12,418 nucleotides of DNA from an uncultured bacterium (GCA_903957405.1 CAJBPC010000688.1:1-12418); one strand, 5' to 3'; counted from the stretch's first letter, positions 1-8,120 are shown. A program made the numbers and translations. The notes: generated from the sequence alone by a model not told the origin.

Positions 1-102
1 CGCCTCGTGGCCGAGAGCCAGCGCATGACGGGCCGTTGCGCCCCAGAGCACTTCGCTGCCGCCCCACGGCTCCTTGATGAATGAGATGAATGCGATCCTC
101 AT
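1..102 (-). CDS. Glycosyltransferase, GT4-like, N-terminal fragment (partial)
   Basis: This is the first 34 codons of a minus-strand gene that leaves the window at position 1; the ATG is at 102-100. The translation begins MRIAFISFIKEPWGGSEVLW and continues to ALGHEA. A hydrophobic beta strand, then a GGSE-x-LW motif, then a helix ending in GHE is typical of the first Rossmann half of GT4-type glycosyltransferases, which transfer sugars from nucleotide-activated donors in the cytoplasm. The start lies 11 bases after the stop of the methyltransferase gene upstream, so the two are probably co-transcribed. An AGGA sits a few bases before the ATG. The catalytic half is outside the window, so donor and acceptor cannot be inferred. 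Confidence 0.72.
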   Translation of the reverse strand, partial: MRIAFISFIKEPWGGSEVLWGATARHALALGHEA

Positions 103-113
103 CGGTCCTGCGT

Positions 114-1103
114 TTATTCTGGTTGGGATGCTCGTTTGTACACTAGGAACATCTCACTGCCGTTCGGTTCCATTTTTTTTTCATCCCACTCCCGGTCGGA
201 TTTTCTTTCAAGCCAGTGCCATAGCGGACTGGAGATGAGCGCCGGTATGAAGAGGACCGAAACTTGCAGGTGGTCTTTCACGCCCTTGTGCCATCGGTTT
301 TTTGCAGCGTCGTATTTGAGCTTCGGGAACTGCAGCCATGTCAGCGGGAGCAGCAACCTGCGTGCTTTCGCAAGCCGTCCGGCTGCCGCTGCATCCACCG
401 CCTGGCGGGTGTCCGTGAGTTTCTTCACGAACCGCGGAGAGCTCTTCGTGATCCAGTTGACCGCCCCCCAGTATTGGTTGCTGAACAGCCGGGCTGCCAG
501 CTTGAAACCGTATGCCGACAGGTGCCTGGTGAATGTCTCCTCCCTCAGCCTGCGCAGGTGGCCGGGTTCCTCAAAGTAGAAACGGTCTTCCCGGTCATGT
601 TCGATGCCATTGCGCATCATTTGGGTGAGGTCATATTCATAGCTGCCGGCATTGCCACAGGGCAGGATATGCAAATGTGTCGCGGAAGGGGAGGAGAATG
701 CATCCAGCTGGCGGAATGTTCCGGGCAGGTCGTCCACGTGCTCGATCACGTGATGGCTGAAGATCAGGTCGAAGGAACCGTGATGTTTTTCCGCTTCTTC
801 GAATCCAAAGAAACTGCAGTCGGGATTTTTCTCCGCGGCATTGCGCAGGGCCGTGGGGCTTATCTCACAGCCGGATACCTCCCAGCCGGGCAGGGTGTCC
901 TTGATCACCCGCGTGAAGACACCGTTTCCTGACCCGAAATCCAGGGCTTTACCCGCAGCGGGAAGCGCCAGCATATGCAGCAGTTCGCGCACTTTTCGAA
1001 TCTTGCCGGTATCCCAGGATTCCATGTACCCCTCCCGGTATCTTTTGTCGTAGAACGCTGTTTGCGTCGAGGTGGATTCTCTCATCTTTGCAAATGTAAC
1101 CAT
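114..1103 (-). CDS. Class I SAM-dependent methyltransferase
   Basis: A 329-residue protein with a SAM-binding Rossmann fold. Motif I is ALDFGSGNG (residues 53-61), the acidic residue after beta 2 is E80 (SGCEIS), and the post-motif block is FDLIFSHHVIEHVDD (111-125). It belongs to the Methyltransf_11/23-like group, probably acting on a sugar or lipid-linked glycan given the adjacent glycosyltransferase and second methyltransferase. The C-terminal third (about 245-300) is rich in Arg, Lys, Trp and Leu, and may be a membrane-associated helical extension; this is inference. The ATG at 1103-1101 is preferred because AGGAT lies about nine bases upstream of it. A GTG at 1130 would add nine residues and an ATG at 1085 would remove six. 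It follows the second methyltransferase gene by 37 bases. The exact methyl acceptor is unknown. Confidence 0.85.
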   Translation of the reverse strand: MVTFAKMRESTSTQTAFYDKRYREGYMESWDTGKIRKVRELLHMLALPAAGKALDFGSGNGVFTRVIKDTLPGWEVSGCEISPTALRNAAEKNPDCSFFGFEEAEKHHGSFDLIFSHHVIEHVDDLPGTFRQLDAFSSPSATHLHILPCGNAGSYEYDLTQMMRNGIEHDREDRFYFEEPGHLRRLREETFTRHLSAYGFKLAARLFSNQYWGAVNWITKSSPRFVKKLTDTRQAVDAAAAGRLAKARRLLLPLTWLQFPKLKYDAAKNRWHKGVKDHLQVSVLFIPALISSPLWHWLERKSDREWDEKKMEPNGSEMFLVYKRASQPE

Positions 1104-1140
1104 TACGGGATATCCTGACGGGGCTTCCACCGGCCGGCCA

Positions 1141-1854
1141 TCAGGACTTCTCCGCCAGCATCACATTATTCAGGTAGAGATCCCGACTCTCCGGGAACAG
1201 CCGGCTGAAGGCCATGGCCAGCAGGTTATTGGCGGTGAAAAAGACCGTTCTCGCAACGGAACGCACCACGGGTATGTCTTTCAGCACCGATAGGATATGC
1301 CGGTTCCAGTAGACGATCCTCAGTTGTGTGATGGCTTCGATCGTTCCACCGGTCTTGTGGTATTCCCTCACCACGAATCCGTTCGATTCGAACATGTGTC
1401 GCATGGCGAAGGAAGTGTAGCGGGCGTAATCCGAAGGGATCTCATGCTCCCCAAAGGCAAAGGGACAGGTCACGAGGATCCTGCCACCGGGTTTCAGCAC
1501 CCGCCTCAATTCCTGCAGGATCTCCGGCAGATTGAATACATGCTCAAATACCTCGCTGCTGAAGATGCTGTCAAAATGATCATCGGGGAACGGGATCGTC
1601 TTCCCGTCATAGAACACATCCACCTGACCCTGTTCATAGGTCTCGCCCTCGGCTTTGTAGTCCACGCCGATGTATTCATCCACCGAGAACAATCCCTTAT
1701 ATGGCTTGAGGCCGCATCCGAAATCCATCATCCTCCCTTGGAGCGAAGGCGCAAGCCGGGAGATGCTTTTGAACAGATTCGAACGTATGAGGAACAGCGG
1801 ATGCGAAATGCCCGGATTGAATGCTGTAGGTATGTCCCTGTTGATATTCGCCAT
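1141..1854 (-). CDS. Class I SAM-dependent methyltransferase (Methyltransf_11-like)
   Basis: A 237-residue protein. Motif I is MDFGCGLKPY (43-52), the ribose-binding acidic residue is D65 (IGVDY), the central block is FDSIFSSEVFEH (94-105), and LKPGGRILVTCPF (120-132) is the usual post-III strand and loop. This pattern is typical of small-molecule or sugar methyltransferases of the UbiE/Methyltransf_11 type. The C-terminal part (about 199-222) is hydrophobic. It is the first gene of the minus-strand glycan block and is divergent from the TylF-like gene across 87 bases. A purine-rich AGGGA sits just before the ATG and a candidate -7 element lies about 24 bases upstream. The acceptor is not determinable; a role in glycan O- or N-methylation is inferred from the neighbours. 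Confidence 0.86.
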   Translation of the reverse strand: MANINRDIPTAFNPGISHPLFLIRSNLFKSISRLAPSLQGRMMDFGCGLKPYKGLFSVDEYIGVDYKAEGETYEQGQVDVFYDGKTIPFPDDHFDSIFSSEVFEHVFNLPEILQELRRVLKPGGRILVTCPFAFGEHEIPSDYARYTSFAMRHMFESNGFVVREYHKTGGTIEAITQLRIVYWNRHILSVLKDIPVVRSVARTVFFTANNLLAMAFSRLFPESRDLYLNNVMLAEKS

Positions 1855-1877
1855 GGTCCCTGCTTTCTTATGGGATC

Positions 1878-1885
1878 CAAAAATA
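1878..1885 (-). promoter_or_regulatory. Candidate Bacteroidota -7 promoter element
   Basis: Read on the minus strand the sequence is TATTTTTG, an exact match to the Bacteroidota sigma-ABfrA -7 consensus TAnnTTTG. It would give a short leader before the ATG at 1854. No clear -33 TTTG is visible at the usual distance, so the call rests on one element and position alone. No convincing promoter was found for the divergent plus-strand gene in the same 87-base gap. Confidence 0.4.
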
Positions 1886-1941
1886 CGGATTGTGGGAGGG
1901 TCGCCGCGGCTTTATTCCTGTTTTTTGATTTACTTGCAGCC

Positions 1942-2694
1942 ATGATCCTCAAATACCTCAATAAGGCTGCCGCGAGGTTCGGCTACCGCCTCGAGCGGAA
2001 TGCTCCGCAACTGCCGCCAGACATAGCGGCCGACAAGGCGTTCATGGAACTCTATCATACAGTCAGGCCTTTTACCATGACATCGGCAGAGAGACTATAC
2101 GCACTCTACCAGTCCGTCATCTACGTATGCGAGCATGAGATCCCAGGTGATCTCGTCGAGTGTGGCGTATGGAAGGGTGGGAGTTGCATGATGATGGCGC
2201 TGGTATTGCAACAGCGGCATGACAAGGAACGGAAAATCTGGCTCTATGACACTTTCGAAGGGATGTCGGAACCCACCGGTGAGGACAGGCAGCTGACAGG
2301 TGAAAGCGCTGACCTGCTGCTGCAACGGGAGGATAAAGCGAATCCCGATTCCATCTGGTGCTATTCCACGATAGACGCCGTTACCGCCAATGTGCTGTCC
2401 ACCGGGCTAGCGGCCGACCGGTTCGTCTTCACAAAGGGCAAGGTGGAAGATACGATTCCAGATGTGATGCCATCCGCGATATCCCTGCTGCGATTAGATA
2501 CCGACTGGTACGAATCCACAAGGCACGAACTGCTGCATCTATATCCTTTGTTGTCGTCGCAGGGCGTCCTCATCATAGACGACTTCGGGCATTGGGAAGG
2601 GGCTAAAAAAGCCGTTCTGGAATATTTCAAGGAGTCTAAACCGTTGATCCAGCGGGTAGACTACACAGGAAGGATGCTCATCAAAACCAGTTGA
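1942..2694 (+). CDS. TylF/MycF-type (macrocin) O-methyltransferase
   Basis: A 250-residue protein of the TylF/NovP/MycE family, which are Mg2+-dependent SAM O-methyltransferases acting on sugar hydroxyls. Family hallmarks are IPGDLVECGVWKGG (67-80, SAM site), YDTFEGM (102-108), LRLDTDWYEST (183-193) and IIDDFGHWEGA (211-221). By analogy with MycE and NovP, D188 or D186 and D213/D214 are the metal ligands. The start MILKYLNKAAARFGYRLERN resembles the N-terminus of polysaccharide-cluster relatives. The reading frame stays open far upstream, but that part is antisense to the neighbouring methyltransferase and is not counted; an ATG at 1870 is a less likely start. The stop codon lies inside the hairpin at 2692-2778. 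Outside antibiotic producers such genes are common in surface-polysaccharide clusters, so O-methylation of an exported glycan sugar is the likely role. Confidence 0.88.
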   Translation: MILKYLNKAAARFGYRLERNAPQLPPDIAADKAFMELYHTVRPFTMTSAERLYALYQSVIYVCEHEIPGDLVECGVWKGGSCMMMALVLQQRHDKERKIWLYDTFEGMSEPTGEDRQLTGESADLLLQREDKANPDSIWCYSTIDAVTANVLSTGLAADRFVFTKGKVEDTIPDVMPSAISLLRLDTDWYESTRHELLHLYPLLSSQGVLIIDDFGHWEGAKKAVLEYFKESKPLIQRVDYTGRMLIKTS

Positions 2695-2778
2695 TTTTAT
2701 TCCACCGCAGAGCACATGCGCCGTCAGGAAGCTTTGCCGTCCAACCTGTGGCCTGCTTGTCCTCTGCGGTGGAAATCA
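2692..2778. terminator. Long hairpin between convergent genes, probable bidirectional terminator
   Basis: A perfect 12-base inverted repeat, TCCACCGCAGAG at 2701-2712 and CTCTGCGGTGGA at 2762-2773, encloses a 49-base loop. The stem extends outward by TGATT (2692-2696) pairing with AATCA (2774-2778) across a four-base bulge. It begins at the TylF stop codon and ends immediately before the thioredoxin stop, so it separates two convergent genes. T- and A-rich bases next to the stem fit termination only loosely, and the loop is long for an intrinsic terminator. It may instead be a dispersed intergenic repeat (see findings). Confidence 0.6.
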
Positions 2779-3096
2779 TCACATATGGACCTCGATTTTT
2801 TTCACGAAGTTCCCCTTCGGTTGTGCACCGACGAGCTTGTCTACGACCTTTCCGTCTTTTATGAACAGGATCGCAGGTATGGATGTGATGCCATAGTTGA
2901 TGGATAATTGGGGATTGTGGTCGACGTTCACCTTGCCCACATTCACTTTTCCCTCGTACTCTTTTGACAATTCTTCCACGACAGGACCGATCGCACGGCA
3001 TGGGCCGCACCACTCCGCCCAGAAATCGACGATGGAGAGCTTGTCGGAAGACAGTACTTCCGTCTGAAAATTGGAGTCATTGAATTCTTTGGCCAT
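2779..3096 (-). CDS. trxA: Thioredoxin
   Basis: A 105-residue cytoplasmic thioredoxin, a protein disulfide reductase recycled by thioredoxin reductase. The active site WCGPC is at 29-33, preceded by the buried Asp (D24 in VDFWAEW). The cis-proline is P74 (TSIPAI) and the Gly-rich C-terminal strand is VGAQPKG (89-95). Length and motifs match TrxA. An in-frame ATG further upstream (3174) would add 26 residues unlike any thioredoxin; the ATG at 3096 gives the standard N-terminus MAKEF. There is no Shine-Dalgarno sequence at this start, which is common in Bacteroidota. It lies 87 bases downstream of dnaE on the same strand. That gap has a TTTG followed 19 bases later by a poor -7 match, so both readthrough from dnaE and an own promoter are possible. 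Confidence 0.95.
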   Translation of the reverse strand: MAKEFNDSNFQTEVLSSDKLSIVDFWAEWCGPCRAIGPVVEELSKEYEGKVNVGKVNVDHNPQLSINYGITSIPAILFIKDGKVVDKLVGAQPKGNFVKKIEVHM

Positions 3097-3183
3097 TGAG
3101 GACTGTTTAATTGTTGATGGTGATATATGAATAACAAAATCGTTTCCAAAAGGTTTCATCTGTCCTTTTGACATGTTATGTGC

Positions 3184-6100
3184 TCAGGTCGTTTCGACAA
3201 CGGTCTCCAGATCGGGGTTTTCCCACAGAAAGGACGCCATTTCGTCATTCATCTCGAAGCCCTTGTCCATGGTTGTCAGCGTCACGGTCGCCGCGTTCTT
3301 CCTGTCATGAAAGACAAATTTAAGCCTTGATTTGCCCGGATGTGCACGCATGTTTTTTTCTATAAATTCCAGATGTTTTTCCGTAAAAAGTCCGGGGTTT
3401 ATGTTGATCTGCATCTGACGGGTCATAACCCGCTTGATTGTTTCGAGCAAGCAGATATCGGCGATCTTGAAGTTCCAATCGTTGCGGTATTCTCTTTTTT
3501 CGAAACGGCCCTGCACGAAAAGGCAATTCCCGTTCACGAAATAGTGGGAGAATTTCACGTACTGGTCACTGAACATCGTCAATTCGAACTTCCCTGTGAA
3601 ATCCTCCAACTGCAGGACTCCGAATTTTTTGCCTTGTTTGGATACCCGGTGCTGTGAGCCGGTGACAAGCCCTGCCAAACGAAATTGCCGAGTAGGGTTG
3701 GGTTGATTTTCGATCTCAGACTGGTGTGCGTTGTATTCTGAGATGGGGTTGATGCCGTAATGACGGATCTCGAACCTGAAATGGTCCAGGGGATGCCCGC
3801 TCAGGAACATGCCGGTAACGTCTTTTTCTTTGTCGAGGACTTCTGTCAGCGACCAGGGCGGGCAGTCGGATATCTTCGGTATGGGCACTTCGTACATCAT
3901 CGGCAGGTCGCCGAAGAGCGTATTGGAGGTGTTGGCGGTTTGGCTTTGGAAGATGTTTCCGAACCGGATGATCTTCTCGAGACCCGTGACCGACTCGCCA
4001 TCCTGGATGTGAAAATACTGACCACGGTGTAGGTTGGTATCAAAATCAAAAGCTCCGGAAATCGCCAGGCTTTCGAGAGATTTCTTATTCACCACCCGCT
4101 GATTGACGCGTTTCACGAGGTCGAATATCGTGATGAAAGGGCCCTGTTTCCTTCTTTCATCGATGAGTCCGTCGACGGCGGCTTCGCCCACACCCTTCAG
4201 GCCCCCGAGCCCGATGCGGATATCGCCCTTCTTGTTGACGGCAAACCCCTTGAGGGATTCGTTGATGTCGGGGCCGAGTACGGTGAGCCCCATACGCCTG
4301 CATTCTTCCATGTAGAAGGTGATCTTTTCTATGTTTCCGGCGTGGTTGAGCACGGCTGCCATGAACTCCGGCGGATAGTTCGCTTTCAGGTAGGCCGTCT
4401 GATAGGCCACGAGCGCGTAGCAGGTGGAGTGTGATTTGTTAAAGGCATATTGAGCGAAAGCCTCCCAATCCGTCCATATCTTCTCGAGCTTGTCTCGAGG
4501 ATGTCCTTTTGCCTCCGCTCCATTGATGAACTGCGGCTTCATCTTGTCGAGGACGGGCTTGACCTTTTTACCCATCGCCTTGCGAAGCACGTCGGCATCT
4601 CCCTTTGTGAACCCTCCGATCTTCTGCGCAAGCAGCATGACCTGTTCCTGGTAGACGGTGATGCCATAAGTTTCACTAAGGTATTCCTCCATCTCCGGAA
4701 GGTCGAAGGCAACCTCCTCCCGGCCGTGTTTGCGCTCGATGTAATTGGGGATATATTCCATCGGACCGGGCCGGTACAGGGCGTTCATGGCTATGAGATC
4801 CTCGAACTTGTCCGGTTTCAGCTCCCGCAGGTGTTTCTGCATGCCTGGACTTTCAAACTGGAATGTTCCGATCGTCTCGCCTCGCTGGTAGAGTTGGAAT
4901 GTCGGGCTGTCGTCAAGCGGGATGTCATCGATGTCAATGCTGACGCCATGATTGAGCCGGATGAGTTCGAGTGCGGTCTTCAACACGTTCAGCGTCCGTA
5001 GGCCGAGGAAGTCCATCTTTATGACACCGGCCTCTTCGATGACGCTTCCTTCTATTTGTGTCACCCAAAGCGGTGAGTCTTTTGCCGTGCAGACGGGGAT
5101 GAGGTCCGTCAGGTCGCGCGGTGCGATGATGATGCCGGCCGCATGGAGGCCTGTGTTGCGCACCGACCCTTCCAGGATCTCCGCTTCATGCAGCACCCTG
5201 CTCTGCAGATCTTTTCCTTCGTAGATGAGGCGGATGCGTTTTACATTCTCCAGGTCGTCGGGATTGACGCCTTCCTTTTCTGAAAGGCTGTCATCGCTGC
5301 CGGAAATGGGCGCATGCAGGACGCGCTTCAGGGTGATGCCGGGCTTGTCAGGGATCATCTTCGCCAGCATGTTCGAGTCGGCCAGCGGAAGATCCATCAC
5401 CCTGGCGACATCCTTTATGCTGCTCTTCGCAGCCATGGTGCCATAGGTGATGATCTGGGCGACCTGGTTGCGGCCGTACTTCTCGACGACGTAGTCGATG
5501 ACTTTTTGACGACCCTCATCGTCGAAGTCCGTGTCGATATCGGGCATGGACTTCCGGTCGGGATTCAGGAACCTCTCAAACAGCAGCTGGTACTTGATGG
5601 GGTCGATGTTCGTGATGCCGATGCAGAAGGCGACCACGCTTCCCGCCGCAGATCCCCGGCCAGGCCCTATGAAAACACCCAACTCCCGGCCAGCCTTGAT
5701 GAAGTCTGACACGATCAGAAAGTATCCGGCGAATCCCATCGTCTGTATGGTGAACAACTCGAAGGTGATCCGTTCTTCGATCTCGGCGGTCATCTCAGAA
5801 TATCTCCGGTTCGCCCCCTCCCATGTGATGTGTGCGAGGTATTCGTCCTGTGAACTGAAGTTCGGCGGAACCTTGAAATTCGGCAGGAGGATGTCGCGCT
5901 TCAGGTCGAGCAACTCCACCTTGTCGACGATCTCGTTGGTGTTGTCGATGGCCTCTTCCATGTCATGGAAGACTTTGCTCATCTCTTCAGTCGTCTTGAA
6001 ATAAAACTGATCGTTCGGGAACGCAAAACGCTTGTTGCGGACGTTGATGTCATCATCTGCGAAATCCCGCAAGGCAGGCGTGGCGAGCTTCTCCCCGGTG

Positions 6101-6810
6101 TTTATGCAGAGCAGGATGTCATGCGCGACGAAGTCTGACTGGTCGACATAATGCGAGTCGTTCGAAGCGATGACCTTTACATTGTATTTTTTCGCAAACT
6201 TCAGCAGCACCTGGTTGACTTTTTCCTGTTCCGCCATGCCATGCCGTTGCAGCTCGACGTAGTAATCTTCCTGGAAGATGTTCAGCCACCACTTGAATTC
6301 GTTCTCCCCTTCCTCCTCACCCTGCTTCAGGATCGCCTGCGGCACAAGCGCACCAAGGCAGCAGGTGGTGGCGATCAGCCCTTCGTGGTATTTATGGATC
6401 AGCTCCTTGTCGATCCGCGGGTACTTGCTGTACATCCCTTCGATGAAACCCAGGGATGTCAGCTTCATCAGGTTGCGATAGCCCACATCGTTCTTCGCCA
6501 GCAGGATCTGGTGGCGCCGGGGATCCTTTTCCTCTTTTGAAAAGGTCTTCCGAAGCCTGTTCTCCGTGATGTAAAACTCACAACCCACGATCGGCTTTAC
6601 CTTCGGCGGACTGTTCTTCTTGGTCGGGTCGACGGGGTTCTTGTAGGCTTCCGCCACGAACTGGAAGGCCCCGAACATATTGCCATGGTCGCTGATCGCA
6701 AGGGCGGGCATGTTGTCCTTGATGGCTTTTTTGTACAGCGATTTTATCGGCGCCGCTCCGTCGAGAAGCGAATACTGGGTATGGACATGCAAGTGAGAAA
6801 AGCGGGCCAT
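3184..6810 (-). CDS. dnaE: DNA polymerase III subunit alpha
   Basis: A 1208-residue catalytic subunit of the replicative polymerase. Domain order: PHP domain (about 1-280) starting HLHVHTQYSLLDG; palm with the catalytic pair in PDIDTDF (D426, D428) and the third acidic residue D600 in KMDFLGLRTLN; fingers including RPGPMEYIP (680-688) and the QEQVM region (721-725); tandem HhH around GLGGLKGVGEAAVDGL (867-882); a clamp-binding-like SNTLF (962-966); an OB fold (about 1043-1120); and a C-terminal domain. The ATG at 6810 is chosen because MARFSHLHVH is the family's usual start; the frame continues upstream to a TTG at 6936 with non-conserved residues. No Shine-Dalgarno is visible. A weak -7-like element (GAAATTTG on the minus strand, 6848-6841) lies about 30 bases upstream. 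The PHP domain keeps its metal ligands (see findings). trxA follows on the same strand. Confidence 0.97.
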   Translation of the reverse strand: MARFSHLHVHTQYSLLDGAAPIKSLYKKAIKDNMPALAISDHGNMFGAFQFVAEAYKNPVDPTKKNSPPKVKPIVGCEFYITENRLRKTFSKEEKDPRRHQILLAKNDVGYRNLMKLTSLGFIEGMYSKYPRIDKELIHKYHEGLIATTCCLGALVPQAILKQGEEEGENEFKWWLNIFQEDYYVELQRHGMAEQEKVNQVLLKFAKKYNVKVIASNDSHYVDQSDFVAHDILLCINTGEKLATPALRDFADDDINVRNKRFAFPNDQFYFKTTEEMSKVFHDMEEAIDNTNEIVDKVELLDLKRDILLPNFKVPPNFSSQDEYLAHITWEGANRRYSEMTAEIEERITFELFTIQTMGFAGYFLIVSDFIKAGRELGVFIGPGRGSAAGSVVAFCIGITNIDPIKYQLLFERFLNPDRKSMPDIDTDFDDEGRQKVIDYVVEKYGRNQVAQIITYGTMAAKSSIKDVARVMDLPLADSNMLAKMIPDKPGITLKRVLHAPISGSDDSLSEKEGVNPDDLENVKRIRLIYEGKDLQSRVLHEAEILEGSVRNTGLHAAGIIIAPRDLTDLIPVCTAKDSPLWVTQIEGSVIEEAGVIKMDFLGLRTLNVLKTALELIRLNHGVSIDIDDIPLDDSPTFQLYQRGETIGTFQFESPGMQKHLRELKPDKFEDLIAMNALYRPGPMEYIPNYIERKHGREEVAFDLPEMEEYLSETYGITVYQEQVMLLAQKIGGFTKGDADVLRKAMGKKVKPVLDKMKPQFINGAEAKGHPRDKLEKIWTDWEAFAQYAFNKSHSTCYALVAYQTAYLKANYPPEFMAAVLNHAGNIEKITFYMEECRRMGLTVLGPDINESLKGFAVNKKGDIRIGLGGLKGVGEAAVDGLIDERRKQGPFITIFDLVKRVNQRVVNKKSLESLAISGAFDFDTNLHRGQYFHIQDGESVTGLEKIIRFGNIFQSQTANTSNTLFGDLPMMYEVPIPKISDCPPWSLTEVLDKEKDVTGMFLSGHPLDHFRFEIRHYGINPISEYNAHQSEIENQPNPTRQFRLAGLVTGSQHRVSKQGKKFGVLQLEDFTGKFELTMFSDQYVKFSHYFVNGNCLFVQGRFEKREYRNDWNFKIADICLLETIKRVMTRQMQININPGLFTEKHLEFIEKNMRAHPGKSRLKFVFHDRKNAATVTLTTMDKGFEMNDEMASFLWENPDLETVVETT

Positions 6811-7265
6811 GGATCGTTCAGGTGGTTTACGGTCGGAAGACAAATTTCGGGTATTTGGGGAGATGGAGGGGCGGGGAGTTTTCCACAGGGACTCTCGGGA
6901 AACGACAAATGACGACGGATGTTTTTCGCAATCCAATGAAGGTCATTGCTTTATGTGTTTCATGGCAGGGTGGGGACTGTGAGAAGAGTTTCTTGGAGGA
7001 GGGTGGCCCAACAGGAAGCACCGCATGTGTATCCCGCGTTCAGGATCAACATCCTTTCGGTTTTATTTCATCATGCATGCGATCCCTGACGCAGGTGAAA
7101 ACCCCATCGGTATCCTTGGGAAAGCTGTCGGAGGGGAACTTCTTGCCTCATCACCGGTCTGCTCCTGACGCCCCGTCGGCACGAAGGAGGATGCATGCAC
7201 CCATCCGGTGACATCCCTACGCCAGATGCAGATCCATTCGAGCTGCAAGCAGGTGGCGACGGAGG
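6811..7265. other. 455-base intergenic stretch, no supported gene
   Basis: This region separates the EamA permease gene from dnaE, both on the minus strand. Short open frames on both strands read as low-complexity Ser, Pro and Arg peptides without domain character and were rejected. The dnaE-proximal part should contain the dnaE promoter; the best -7-like match is at 6841-6848 and lacks a -33 partner. A DnaA-box-like TTTTCCACA lies at 6879-6887, one mismatch from TTATCCACA. No intrinsic terminator with a T tract was found after the EamA gene. A 7-base inverted repeat (TCACCGG 7151-7157, CCGGTGA 7205-7211) has a long loop and may be chance. Confidence 0.6.
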
Positions 7266-8120
7266 TCAGCGTCGATTCGTCAATATCACGCCTCCAATGA
7301 CCATTGCAGCACCGGCATAGGTGTATGCAGCGACGTCTTCTTTCAGGATCGTGACCGACATTAAAAGTGCAAACACCGGTACGAGGTTGTTGAATACAGC
7401 GGTACGGACTGCTCCGATCTTCACCACACCCTGGTAGTACCAAACAAAGCACAATACTGTTCCGATCAGGCCCAGGTATGCCAGTGCCGCCCAAACATCG
7501 ATGGAAACCAGGGAGGGGTGCGCTTCCGGGATCGCGCATACCAGCAGCATCGCGCATCCCGTCAGGGATGCCCATGCGGATGCCTGCATGGGGCTTGAAT
7601 GCTTGAGTACTTCCTTGCCGGCAAGGGTGTAGATGGCCCAGGTGACAGGGCATCCCAGCATGAAGGCATCTCCCCATTCGAAGCCGGAAAAAAGGGAGAG
7701 CATGTCTCCTCTGGAGATCACCAGCGCAACGCCAGACAGGGCCAGCAACATGCCCGCAAGCCGGCTACCCCTGATTTTTTCGCCGTATCGCCAAGACGAA
7801 AAAAGCATGACCATCACCGGATTAAGCGCCACCAGTAAAGCCCCGTGGCTGACCGGTACCATGCGAAGTCCTTTGAAAAAGAAATAATTATACGCGAAGA
7901 TCCCCGTTGCCCCCAGCAGTGTATAATGCAGCAACTGCTTGCCTGTGATCCTAAAAAAGCCCGGGTTGAGTCTCCATGCCAGCGGCACGAGCACGGCCGC
8001 TGCGATGAGGAAGCGGAAAAAGGCACCGGTGAATGGTTCGAATGTCTGGGTCGCGATGCGTGTCGCGATGAAGGTGCCACCCCAGAAAAAGGCCACGAGG
8101 ACGAGTTTTAAATGTGTCAA
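7266..8120 (-). CDS. EamA/DMT-superfamily permease
   Basis: A 284-residue inner-membrane protein with about ten hydrophobic helices in two EamA repeats, the standard architecture of drug/metabolite transporters (RhaT/YdcZ/RarD relatives). The N-terminal FFWGGTFIATR and the two repeat ends, GALLVALNPVMVMLF (93-107) followed by YGEKI and FNNLVPVFALLMS (243-255) followed by LKED, are family hallmarks. The first codon is TTG (8120-8118); the frame is open upstream but offers no ATG, and the family's usual N-terminus fits TTG. It lies 90 bases after the ROK regulator gene in the same direction, so co-transcription is possible. That gap contains a palindrome. The substrate cannot be predicted; many relatives export metabolites or amino acids. 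The ROK gene next to it weakly suggests a carbohydrate-related solute. Confidence 0.88.
   Translation of the reverse strand: MTHLKLVLVAFFWGGTFIATRIATQTFEPFTGAFFRFLIAAAVLVPLAWRLNPGFFRITGKQLLHYTLLGATGIFAYNYFFFKGLRMVPVSHGALLVALNPVMVMLFSSWRYGEKIRGSRLAGMLLALSGVALVISRGDMLSLFSGFEWGDAFMLGCPVTWAIYTLAGKEVLKHSSPMQASAWASLTGCAMLLVCAIPEAHPSLVSIDVWAALAYLGLIGTVLCFVWYYQGVVKIGAVRTAVFNNLVPVFALLMSVTILKEDVAAYTYAGAAMVIGGVILTNRR

Noticed and set aside
264..932. 222-codon plus-strand open frame
   Set aside because: It is antisense to the methyltransferase with clear SAM motifs, and its Cys/Gln/Arg-rich translation shows no domain.
1297..1941. In-frame upstream extension of the TylF-like gene giving a 465-residue protein
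   Set aside because: The extension is antisense to the well-supported methyltransferase gene at 1141-1854 and has no TylF homology; the family N-terminus begins at 1942.
4450..5001. 183-codon plus-strand open frame inside dnaE
   Set aside because: It is antisense to conserved polymerase core sequence, with no recognisable motif.
6879..6887. DnaA-box-like TTTTCCACA upstream of dnaE
   Set aside because: A single site with one mismatch, no cluster of boxes and no AT-rich unwinding region nearby, so there is no case for an origin or DnaA control.
7151..7211. 7-base inverted repeat TCACCGG/CCGGTGA after the EamA gene
   Set aside because: The stem is short, the loop is 47 bases and no T tract follows, so it does not qualify as a terminator.
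7063..7677. 204-codon minus-strand open frame overlapping the end of the EamA gene
   Set aside because: It overlaps the permease in another frame, the composition is Arg/Cys/Pro-rich and it has no start signal.
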